NCBI GenBank assembly: GCA_020055645.1
Contig: CM034547.1
Span: forward strand, 47,404,409-47,468,408
DNA from: Tomocerus qinae
Taxonomy: Eukaryota; Arthropoda; Collembola; Entomobryomorpha; Tomoceridae
Direction of reading: 5' to 3'
Length of the DNA stretch: 64,000 nt
Shown here: positions 52,701 through 64,000 of the stretch, one piece after another
Layout: each line of letters begins with the position of its first letter
Numbering within the stretch: the stretch's first letter is position 1
Notes under the pieces: generated by a model
What the model was told of the DNA's origin: nothing
Seen by the model: the letters and a program-made list of their open reading frames with translations, nothing else
Database searches by the model: none
Translations under genes and position numbers: made by a program

Positions 52701-55700
52701 GATCAAGTTACAAAGAACAGTTTATTGGAGAATGGGAAAATGTACCTAAATTTTTGTAATCCTTTTAGTAATTGATAAAGCCTTTGACATTTGAACGCGA
52801 TGTATGTGTCTATTCTAGTAAAGTGGATATGTACTTAACTAGTGGACGGACAAAAGATCAACAGTAACTGACAATCTGTAGCGTGTGAAACTCTCATCAT
52901 TGCAACACGAAGTATTCTGTACACTTGTAATTAAGTTAAAAGCAGATAGAGCTGAGAGAAACAAACAGTAGTATAAAAGACGTCAACTAAGCTGAAAGTA
53001 ATGTAATACTAACGAGAATGGACAAGGACGAATTAATTGGACTAAGATAAAAGTAGAGAAAATAGAGAGATGAAAGCCCTGAAGCTAAAATAAAAGGGCA
53101 GCTCAAACTGTCAACTGTTAGATTGCATTATGGTATTATATGTCACAATATGTTGAGAAAGGGTCTGATCATGACTCGATCTCGGATGGTTTTTGCTGAG
53201 AAAAAAGGATCTCACAAGGGAAACGGAAATTAGGGCTTTCTGCCTTTTTCTGTCATACTGTTGTGCGGATAGTGTAATTTGTATTTCCAACAGCAGTCTA
53301 GCAGTTGACCATGTATTGGGCATTGAGGAGAATGGAAAAAATGGACATTATAGTTGAATGGTCCCTCATAGAATTCTTAGATGATGTTTTATCCTTGGGT
53401 GCAGTGTTAACTGGTGTAATTCTGCATTCAAAGCTAACGGGATAATGTAGGTAAGTAGGTAGAATGAGAGATGAGTCGAGGCCATGGAGGGAGAGCAGGG
53501 AGCCAAGTCTCATTTCCGAAAAGGTCTGATGCTTTTACACAAATAGTCAAGGAAGATCATAGAAGTAGGAATCTACAATATTGGGTCGGGAAAAAGTATG
53601 AGAAAGAATGAAAGTCGGACAATCGGACGGATGTAACAGCTAGTCGTATTAAATGCCAAAGTTAGTTGGCTATCTTCGTTGAGCTGACTTCACTTTGTGT
53701 GGCGCCTTTTACTGCCTCCACTGGACTTTCTACTTCGTATACAACTTAGTCTCTATTTTCGTTGCTCTTTTAGAATATCTGACTGAATCCGAGTTGTAAT
53801 GTAATGTAATACCCAGCGTCTAGATCTATGTTCCTTTTCCTTAAGACTTTCAGCTATCCTTTCGATTTACAGTCAGTGTACATTATGTGGAGCAGAGGTA
53901 TGCTTCACGTAGAAAATACGCCAACCTCGTCCAGTTGATCGGACCTTTTCCTTTTGCCGTATATAAAACAACCGTATAAGGCTCCCCATTCTGATTTTCG
54001 GGACTCTGTCTGTGTCTCTGTAATCTGTAACTCTGTACTCATGTTAAGCATTAGTCCTCGCTCTCTCTTTTCATTTCACTTTCTCGAACAAAAGAACAGA
54101 ACAAGAAAAAGAGTCTGTCTTACAGATGGAAAAGTTATTTCTCCTTGACTATACTTTCTTGTTTCGTAGTAGTTTATTGGCGTAGAATGCAGACTGCATG
54201 GCAAGAAATGAGATGTATATGTGCTATCATTATCTTTTCGCAGTCATGATCACGCTATCATGTATAACATGTGAAAGTAGTTCTACAGAAGAAAATCATG
54301 ACTTTTATCTTTATTTGTATTAATAATTGCTAAAAGAAGTGCAGTAAATTGGAGTAGCATTAATATTGTTACGATACATCGGGTTGTACCTTGAAACTCT
54401 TGCATCCGTTTGAACTTTGCAAAAAATTGATCTCCAACAGGGCATTTTTATTTATTCTGGGCATATAAATGTTTGGAAAGGGAGAAAGTGCTAGATAGTT
54501 GTGCAAGACGAAGGAGTGGAGACGACAATTCAATAGTTTCCATCCTGTCTGTGACTTGTGTGTATTCTTGGAATTTAAGTATGGAGAAAGTAGGTACCAT
54601 TCCTTTTTCATGTCTTTTTTCGAGTCCACTGACCGAGTAGCTACACTCTTGAGTACTCTCTGAAACACTAAGAAAGTAATATTATAAGCAGTATACTTTT
54701 GTCGTCAGAAGAGTTCATCCTTTTTTACCTCTTGGTTTGGATTCTTCTTTACTTTGGTGTTGTGTACTCAATTGATAGTGGAGACAGATCTCTGTTGGAC
54801 ATGTTTCTTTTAGGGTGTAGAGTACTACAGCCACTTTTCCTATTCAGCTAGACTCTGAGTTCAATTTCCTATTTGCCTGGCTTTGAAATGGTGAAGGCAA
54901 CTTTACAGGTTTGGACTTTTGACTATTGTCCTGTTCATGTGTGTGTGCGAAAAAAAGACATCAATTTTTGATGTACATGTTGTAGACACTCGAGTTCTTT
55001 TAAAGCTGACTGAGTTAGCCGTTAGCCCTTTGTTGAAGCTGGAATCTTTATAAGCTGACTACGCTTATTCTCTTTACAATAACTATATACCTACATTTAT
55101 ATTATTATATCTTTAGTTCATTTGCCTTGCGGGATTATGTAATGTCTTTTTCGTCTTACGTCGTTTACCTATACTCCACACAGTCCACAGTCACTCATCA
55201 TAAAAGACATACATAATATCAAATTCTACAGTTGAAAGCGTTACAGTTATAAGCAGTGCCAGCTAAATAATATCCTCCAGAGCCAAGATGCTTTATGTTG
55301 ACATGCCTTGCCTTGAGAAATGAGATCTATCTGGAGTCAATTTTGTTGGGTCAAGTAAAACCCTGGTCTGCCTTTTGGTTTTCTAAGCCAGAGATCGAAA
55401 AAGAGGAGGACAGATATACATTTTCTACCAGTTTTGCGCTTAGGCAACTTGAATGGGTGTCTGCCTCAAGTACACGTATATTATTTTCACTTGTATCCCG
55501 TCTCTATGAGTATGATACACTTTATAGGGCATTTTCACATAGGTAGTTGCATTCGTTATGCTGTCTCTATTTCTATTCCATTCTCTTCGTAATAGAGTAA
55601 TGTGAGTAAGTAGTATCATTCGTACGAAAAGCAATGGTCGTATATACATCCTTTCACACATCCCATACATATTGCAGACCTTGTTTCTTTTTCACTCCGT

Positions 55701-57823
55701 CACGATCGAAATTCTTCGTCAATACTTAAACAGGGAACCTCAACTTCGTAAGGCTACTCCTATTATTATGGTAGGAGTGTAAACAGTCAGAGAAATCTTT
55801 TCAACATGTGCATGTAGGTTACGTATACTTAATATTTTTGAAATGTATCCGCTATAAATGCAGCATGCAAGAACTATGTTTATAGAAGAAATATACGCAC
55901 GCTAAGTGTAGCGTTTGTATGGTTGGTCATATAGTGTGCAATAATAACAGCTTGAACGACTTGGTTGTTGGTTTAGTATAGTAGTACATAGAAACAGAGT
56001 GGGGATAAACTGTAAGCGAATCAGAGAAAGCTGAACTCTAGTAAAAGAGATAGTAAAATGCAGGGAAAGAAAATAGGCGACCAGAAGAATTTAGAGAGAT
56101 GCTTGAAAGAAAGTAATAAAATGTTGGAATTTTATGAGTGCAGTTTTGGTGCATGGCCATTGCAATGTTCTATGCACGTAATGGAATGCTTGAAGAGCTT
56201 ATCTACATATAGCTGAGTAGACTGTATGTATGGAACTCGGTGAACATAAAACGACACCAGAAAGGAGTTTCTTCCTAAGCGCTCCATACTTATAAATCTA
56301 TCTTGTAAATATACAAAGTAGACATTGAATAATCAACTAGCTACTATTAAGTATAGACGGTTGGATATGGAACTGGACCAATGTTCGCCATTTCAGTGTT
56401 TGATGTCTTCCCAATACAATTTAATTTCATTACAGTAGGATGCTACTATCTTGCATACCTACTTACTTAGTGGAAGAGAGCCTCCTCTGCTTTTAGCACT
56501 TTGAAGTTTTCTTTTCGACTCGGCAGCTGGTAATTTGTTGCACACTTTGACTTTGGCAATGGACCATCTTATCTATATGGCTCATTCATCGTTGGACTGT
56601 CGTCGTTATTTTTCCGTTCACGTTGATTCCATGCTGAGAGTACAGACACAGTACAGTCTTGACATCATTTCATTTCGCATTTGAACGTTTTCCATTATGC
56701 TATAGACAGTTAAATAGTTACAGTGGTCCTGAGTATTTGTCCAGCCAGCAGGTTAATTTTGGTTCAAAGAGTCGTTCGGAAGATATGGATAACCAAGTCC
56801 GTAGTTAGTAGTGTTCCAGTTTCACATTGACACGGCACGGAAGGAACTGAATAGTAAGGCACGCTATGTCATGTTAGCAATGACATGACTCCTGTCACTT
56901 GCACACCATACCACGTACAGAGTAATGGGCAATATTTAGGTAGTTTTTCCGCTAGTGTCCTGTGTGTAAGTATAGATAGTAGCTACCTGACTGGTAATAA
57001 TGGTAATAATCCTAATGCCCATACTAAGCTGGAGAATCTCAGTTTGAATTGAGCTTTTAAATAGCTCTCTCGTTAGTATCCCCCACTGCACAATGCAAAC
57101 GTGGAGATTGAATTTCAGGTACACAAAGCAAAAGTTGATGTTCATGTTAAGTTCATTGTGTGCTGGTGGCATGGCATATCATCTTATGGATTGTGAGACG
57201 ATAAAGTAAATTCCCTCCACTCTCTCTATAGGTAATCATCTCTTATTCTCTAAAAATTACTATTATTACTTATTTCATTACTGGTATTGTTGAAAGAAGC
57301 TTAATACTTAGACTATAATATAATGACATGCTTAAGTGCTTATAGCAAGACACTTAATAGTTAAAAGTACACGAATCTAATGTGATGTAGTTGTACTTAG
57401 AAGGTCTGTGTACCAGTAGGAGTAGCATATCGAGGATTTAACACGGCTAGCTGTGAGAGTGAACTAATGTAATAGAATTCTAAACTTGAGTGGAATGGAG
57501 TGAAGTACTCAGGGAGTGCAGACAGAGAAAACTCATATGAGACATACCTCCATGGCTTGCCTAACTGAGCAGAAAATGTAGCTAGAAGTCCTATTATTTC
57601 TTTGAATTATGTTCTGTCTTATCTTAATTCCCATCCTTTACTCCCTATAATACTTCAGTTAGTAGCTAAGGTCTCCTCTCCACCACCGGGCGGGGTGTAA
57701 AGAGAAGTGGGTTCGTTGTGGCGTGGTCTACCTTACTTTTCAAAACTACTCTCCGTCTGTCTGTGTACTCACTTCACTACTAACTGTCTACGTACGTGTC
57801 TGCATTCAAAACTCTTTTCTTTT

Positions 57824-57835
57824 CTCTCTCTCTCT
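57824..57835. repeat. TC dinucleotide run in a pyrimidine tract
   Basis: A CTCTCTCTCTCT run sits inside a pyrimidine-rich stretch of about 30 bases. There is no downstream AG plus coding exon that would make it a splice acceptor tract. Confidence 0.65.
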
Positions 57836-60800
57836 TTCCTCGTGTTGTACGTAATAGAAAGGTACTTTCATTGCACTTTCCCTAATACTCTTTTCTAATT
57901 CTTTGCCTAAAGAATCCTTTTCTCCTACTTACTTTCACCTACTTAACAGAGAAGACTTAAACCTTAAAAACGAATTGGAGACTCCACCAAAGTAATTTTC
58001 CATTTCTACTCATACCTGCTTGACCCAAAGTGAAAGGGAACAAAGAGAAAACTACGGGAGAGCTTTACCTAGTATATATATGTTCTACTTATTTACAAGT
58101 TGAGTATATGAGTATATTCTATCTTTAGACTCAAAGACATATACATTAATGAATGTACAACCTGCAGACTTCGTAGGACTTCAGATATAACTACCTGCTT
58201 ACTATACACCTTACGTTTACTATTTTATGTTGGCAGAAACATTTTCTCTTTCAAATCTCTATAATTATATTAAACTTGTAACTAATTATCCTATTTTCTA
58301 ACTACGGCTTTCTACATGCAGACTGAAACTTCTGTGATAGATTACGACATTCTGAAATATAAGAATTAAAAAGAATGAGCGAGTGCGAACAATATAAAGT
58401 GCAACATGTCGTGCTCACTCTTTCTGATGTAATTGCTACCATTAGTTTAATCTCCGGAAATTAAGAGTACATTTAGGGATTAAGCAACTACCAGACCACG
58501 AAATGTTTAAGAATGAAATGATTTGTTGGCTTTAAAACCTTTTCCTACTTGTTAGTACCGTATGTATGTCTTGGGTTGTTCTGGTGGAAGTGCCTAAACA
58601 TGAACTACATTTCTCTTTGCAGAAAACCATTATTTAAGTAGGTTAGTTAATAGTCAGTTTAGTACACTGCCAAAATACAATGAAGCACATTTACTACAAA
58701 TATTCATAGCCATGAGGTGGCTATAAGTCATTCTTTTCGGCACAGTTTGCACACAAACTACACTACAAGAAAATATATCAGGTTGTTCTGCGTCTTTGTG
58801 GCAAGCTTCAAACGAACTATTTTCTTAGAAGAATCCCCGTAGTACCCACGTCTGTCAGAATTACGAATTTTAGCGACTGTAGTATAGATACATAGTAATA
58901 ATCTGTCATATCTCTTATATGTGGTAAAGGTCAGGCTGCCTATTTGATGTTGACTGGTCACAAATACAGGCTATTACTATTTATTATTCTGTCTGAGACA
59001 TGTGGGTTATACTTAGTTTGTCGATTAGTCGGTTTTAATAACGCCACCGTGAATACTAAAATATTGTGATTGTGAATCAACAGACAGGATTTAATCTAAA
59101 TTAATCAATATCATCACAACAATATTTTTGCGGCATACATAACAGCTTAGTGAATTGTGTATATTCACAGACAGAAGACTGGAGACCTCCCTTTGTACGA
59201 CATAAGTGGTATAATGTGTAGTAGGTACAAAATTCTATTTACAGGCAAAGGAGGACCAGCGATATAGGTATTTTGGCCAACATGATATTCTGTTGCGTTC
59301 AAAGCAATTATTTCGTGTGAAATTGGGTGAGTGTTTTGGACACAAACACAAACATGAGCGTACATGGATTTCTGGTTCATGGACTTCGGACTGCTAGACT
59401 TTGTTTTTGTTCTGAACATGTGTGATTTGAAATTCACTGTCTCTGTCAAAGTGTTGTCTTGTCTTCTCCAGTCCATTCACTAGTTTAGCAAAGTGAAGTC
59501 AAACCCAGAGAGTAGCCAAAGGATTTTTTTATCTTCTGTCTATATAATTTCCGCTCCAATTCTCTACACTACCCTACACTGTCGCTATCTAATCTAATGC
59601 ACATTGTTTTGTAGTCTCCGTACTGTGCATTCCAAGTCATAGTACTAAGTACACAGAAATACAATTACCTCCTGACTGTGAATAAAAGAGTTTGCTTCAC
59701 TATTTTGCTTAAAGTTAAGTAAAGCAAGATGCCCATAGTAATAGTAAGTATCTAAGGTAAAAGTAAAGACCCCGAAGGCCTGCATTTTAGTTGAGATAGT
59801 TTTACTGTTTGCCCTAGTCTCCCATTCCCCATCCACATTAGACAGGCAGGTAGGCGGTCCTGTACTGAATTATTGAAAGTAATTTCTGTTTACTTAAACT
59901 TACTTTGGCTTACTTCACACACTGGGCCCAGTCCCAGCTTGCTTTCAGAATTAAGGAGAAAATCTTCAATAAAGGTGAAATATGGGGAGTCAGGACTGGG
60001 ACAGTGATAATAATACCTACAGATACTCCTGCATACAACTACAGAAGGGCTTGACTTATTTATAATTCACACAGTCTCATTCACAATACTATTTATAACG
60101 ATGTACTTATATATAGGTATGTCACCGTATACCACTGTGAGCAGGACCTGAACATTCTTAATGAAAAGTCAATTGGCTTTGTTCTGCTGTACATACATTT
60201 CTCATTGTTTTGCCTTGTACAATAATTACTTTCTTTGTAAGGCAAAATTGTCTTGATGATTTCCTTTGTATTGTCCTAGCTTTGTTGAATGAAGTAGGAC
60301 TATCCGCGTGTATATTTCAAAAACTCTTAATTACACAGCTATTGAGAACGCACTACTCATATAGTGGCTCGAAACAGAAAGCATTTTAATTCAGAAATAA
60401 TAAAGTACAATGAATGTATTCCATCTCATGATAAACTATAGCGCCTAGAATACAGTACAATCAACTTAAATTTTTGGTATTCATAGACTAATTAATGTTA
60501 CCTAAAATTAAACCAAGAAACAAAAGATGTAACATGCAACAGTAATTAAGTTTCAATCCTATTCAATGTCTCATTTACAAATTGCCATTGTTAGTAAATT
60601 GTAAAATAATTCTTTTAGAAACCAGTTTCAAGAATGACAAACGTTACTTTTAGTAACTTTATCATAACCGATCTGATGGTGACCAAAAGAAGGGAATCTA
60701 CTCTTATCAGAAAACCAGTCAGCGTGAAATGGCTTTATTTTGTTCATATCTTACAATCTTGTTTTACTTCCACCACTTATGCTAAGTCTCATAAGCAGGT

Positions 60801-61960
60801 GAAATGAAATATTTTATCTAGTAGACAGGACTTCCTTGAATGGGCAGGGTTGCAATAGTTTAAGCGTTTTTGGAAACAGCGGAAGTTGAAAAGGTTTGCA
60901 ATAAAGAGGTTTTGTTAATCTGTCCCATCGGAAATGTGTTCGTGATCTTAAAAACTTAGTACGACTGCTACTGTGTGAGAGTATTTGTATCTTACAAAAG
61001 AAAATCAATTCTGCATGTTGTTGTCTGCATAACTGTTTTTCAAGTTGAGTCTATCTGAAGTCAAAGTCAAGCATCTCCTCAATTAAGGCAATGCACATTG
61101 TTTCTTTATCTTTATAAATATTATGATAATACACGTAAGCAAGAAGATAGCAAAGTAATCTCAGATAATGGGAGAAAGTTTTGGTTGACACTCGGGTGGG
61201 GGAGGAGACACGTGTTTGCTGTAGCCAAGTATTTTATTACGTGCAGGGTATACAGCTCGGTGTTTTGGTTTTTCGGTATTATGCAGTGTAATGAATGGCA
61301 ATGTCAAGGGATGCTCACTCTGCCATGCTGCAATAGATACTTGGTTATTTCGCTTTGGTTTTCGTCAGGAGAGAGAGAGAAAGACAGTCTGCTTTCACTT
61401 CTCTTCTTTCTTTAGTTTAACTATAAGATGAGTTGACTTAAGCCCCTAAAGCCTATACTTAATATTATTGCTTCTTTAAGCCCTGCCTATCACCATCGCC
61501 AATTCAGCTCGACACAAGCGGGACTTTCACTCCAACTTTCCCCTGCCTCTCTTTATAAAAAGGAAACATTACATTACTTACATTGAATTGGTTTCTTTCG
61601 GCGCACATTAAGGACGTCTACGAAGAGAAAAAGATACCTGAACTGGATACTGCTAATCGTTTATCTGTACTTTTCTAGCTGAGTCTTTATAACCCATTCA
61701 TATTGGATTCATAGCATGAGAACTCACTACTGCCGTTTTCTACGCACATAGAATCCTCGCTAATAAAAAGAAATGATTAATTTGTTTACGTCTACCTTGG
61801 TAGAATTACTCTCGTGTGGCAGATTTTCTCTACCGTTTCCCCAAGAAAATATCTATTATGCTTTTTGTTACTATTATGGTAGTATTTTACATTGACTTTT
61901 ACTCAGGCTAGATTTTATTTGGTTTCCCCTTAAATCGCATAGCTATTTACATAAAACGTG

Positions 61961-61981
61961 CTGGATTTCATTGAAATCCAG
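61961..61981. repeat. 21-bp perfect palindrome with outer complementary hexamers
   Basis: CTGGATTTCA and TGAAATCCAG are 10-bp perfect arms around one T. ATTTAC (61945-61950) and GTAAAT (61984-61989) outside the arms can also pair, leaving an asymmetric bulge. No function is evident. Confidence 0.65.
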
Positions 61982-64000
61982 TAGTAAATGTAAGGGATTA
62001 CTCAAATTATCAACAAAACTTCGCTAAGAATTCACTTGACATTAATAGCCAGAAAATTCCCTCCACAAATTTCTTATTCTGAGACGATAATATAACAAAG
62101 CAGCACACTGTGTGCAAACAACAGAAAACTTTCACCCAAAAACTATCAAAAGAATTTACTGTATCAGTTTAGAGCACCGCATTTTATCATATCTTTTCGC
62201 CAACTACAGTATGCCTGAAATTTTCGTTGGGTTTTCACCATTACTTCACTAAAATTTTTATCAGCACGCACAATTTTGACGTGATGAAAGTTGGTGAAAT
62301 ATTCATATGTACTATGTTTAAGTGACTTTTTAGACATACTGTGTATACCCAGGTATATGAACAAAATGTTTTTAGAAAGATTTCTTTTGTATAGGTACCT
62401 TGCTTCTTTAAGCCATTGCAAAACATGCTCTGCCAAAAATCTAGCAACAATAGAATGAATGATAGGTAAAAAGTTTGTTGGCGCACCCTATGCATGTTCT
62501 CTTAGTAGCTGGATATCTAAATGTGTGGATTTTCTAGAAGAGTTTGTTCCCATAACGGAGATAAGGGATTTACTGACTAAATAAATGACTGACTAAGGTA
62601 CAATGAATTAAACTATTTAGCCGTTGGCAGCAATGTACACGATCATAGCGTGTGTAGCTAAGTGTGTGCATCTGTTCCTGTTGTGTAAATGATGTACGGA
62701 GGTAATATAGGTATGACGGATAAGCATGTGAGGAGGAGAGCGGTGAAGGATTCCTTTCATTATTATTACCTTCCTGGTGAAATTGGTTTTTAGGGAAACG
62801 AGATGAAAATATAATTATTCAAATCTGTATTTGACTTTGGAGAGAAAGCATACCAAGTCCGGAGTTGTTGAATGGAAGGCTAAGCGCAGAGTTGAGGATG
62901 ATGTGTATATATGTATTTGTAGGAGGTACGCAGTTTTAATATTTCATTTTCAATTCTACTGGGTGTTAGCTACAAAAAGTTGGCAGACGGAGCCTACCAA
63001 AGTCAAGTCAAGGCATATAAAACTGAGATAGACAGACAGACGAGACAGAAACATTCACCCGTGAGTGTAATAATATTGCCAAACTCTGTGTTGTCTAAAT
63101 CCTTTACCTAACTTTACCTTACAGTATTATGATGATTATGCGACGTAGGCACATTTCATGATGATAAGTTAAAGCACGGTTTATAATGTAGGTTGTATTA
63201 ACATTGGAGCTGGATATTAAACATGCATTTATTTATTTGTACCTCAACTTAAACAATAATGAATGACACACAACTGTACAGATGTTCTACAACTGGATAG
63301 CATTCCAACAATAACTTTAATAAATCCTGATGTAAGATGAACTTACATGGAGCGGTAAATGACAATGTTCAAGTCAACTATAATTGTGAGTATAAGTTAT
63401 TACAGTCAAATTACGTAGGTACTGCATATAGTAATAGTGTGTACTGTATATGTAATATATTTAGCAATAATGCCGATATTACCTTGCAGAGACACTTTAT
63501 TGCACATTATTTCCGCACCAGCACACACAGATAGTATGTACGGGAAAGTTTGCAAAGATTCTAATATGCAATTCCCCCTAAACACACTGCTGTATAATGC
63601 TAATAAATCTACTTATGTGAAAGTAGGGACAACTTTTGTCTTTCCTATATCGATATGCTAGTAATAATCTGTAGTTGCACCAAATAGCAACATGCGAGAT
63701 GCAATGATGCAGTAAAAGAAACATATTGAATAGAAACAATGCCCGTTTATTAAATAAAGACAGTGCAGCCGGCATGGCAGGAGTAGGTATAGTAGGATAG
63801 ATAAACAAAGTTCTCTCCATTATCCTACTTCCTAACTGAATAAATAGGAAGTGTAGCAAGAGACATGTTGAAAGGATGAGGATACTTTGGATTTGGGAAA
63901 CGACGGTCAGACAGCTCTAACAGAGGGTTTATTTATGATCAACTCAATAATGGCAGAAGTTCCTGGAAAAGCACTCTAATAATGTTTACCAATATCAAGT

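Larger units (their letters stand above)
51001..64000. other. Gene-free stretch to the window end
   Basis: I recognise no gene on either strand. Open frames reach about 108 codons and show no motif. Two overlapping minus-strand frames of 84 and 90 codons at 62164-62495 are the nearest to coding-like but match nothing I know. Separately listed items are a TC run at 57824 and a palindrome at 61961. TAGGTAC words occur at 51971, 54591, 59222, 62392 and 63416. Confidence 0.45.

Noticed and set aside
62207-62341. Possible small transposon with ends CAGTATGCCTGAAA and an inverted CAGTATGTCTAAAA
   Set aside because: Only 12 of 14 bases match, the match does not extend, and the flanks (TA and TG) do not agree. 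Many such pairs are expected by chance in this window.
62164-62495. Two overlapping minus-strand open frames of 84 and 90 codons
   Set aside because: No family motif, no adjoining exons that extend them convincingly, and lengths usual for chance frames in AT-rich DNA.
1-64000. CRISPR array, bacterial operons, riboswitches or replication origins
   Set aside because: The window is eukaryotic nuclear DNA with spliced genes; no regularly spaced repeats or compact gene clusters are present.

Overview
The window looks like a piece of an arthropod nuclear genome, most likely an insect. The clues are AT-rich DNA (I judge roughly mid-30s percent GC by eye), genes with short GT-AG introns of about 80-370 bp, an animal-type cardiolipin synthase, and a P-element-type THAP transposon. 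The word TAGGTAC recurs far more often than composition predicts. I associate that loosely with aphids and moths, but I cannot fix the order or species.

Layout. (1) 1-1524, plus strand: the 3' part of CRLS1, cardiolipin synthase. Six exons are visible, the first cut by the window edge, with an intact catalytic CDP-alcohol phosphatidyltransferase motif; a polyadenylation signal candidate lies at 1874. (2) 1886-20214: about 18 kb in which I recognise no gene. (3) 20215-23557, minus strand: a nearly complete P-type DNA transposon. It has short inverted ends and a five-exon THAP/RNase H-like transposase with all three expected acidic residues, interrupted by one apparent frame break near 21035. 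(4) 23558-25350: a repeat-rich shoulder. It holds a cluster of three related ~26-bp inverted/direct units (23704-23993), a 12-mer tandem pair, and a clean 303-bp MITE with TA target sites (25046-25348). (5) 25351-64000: about 39 kb without a recognisable gene, containing scattered microsatellites and a few palindromes, the strongest at 42780-42827.

The two genes do not work together. CRLS1 is a mitochondrial housekeeping enzyme, while the transposase is part of a mobile element that landed in the intergenic DNA downstream. I found no gene cluster, CRISPR array, RNA gene or other multi-gene system. The most interesting items are the near-intact P element, the well-preserved MITE and the over-represented TAGGTAC word. 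Exon limits were set by eye from splice signals, reading phase and family resemblance; no alignment or gene finder was run.
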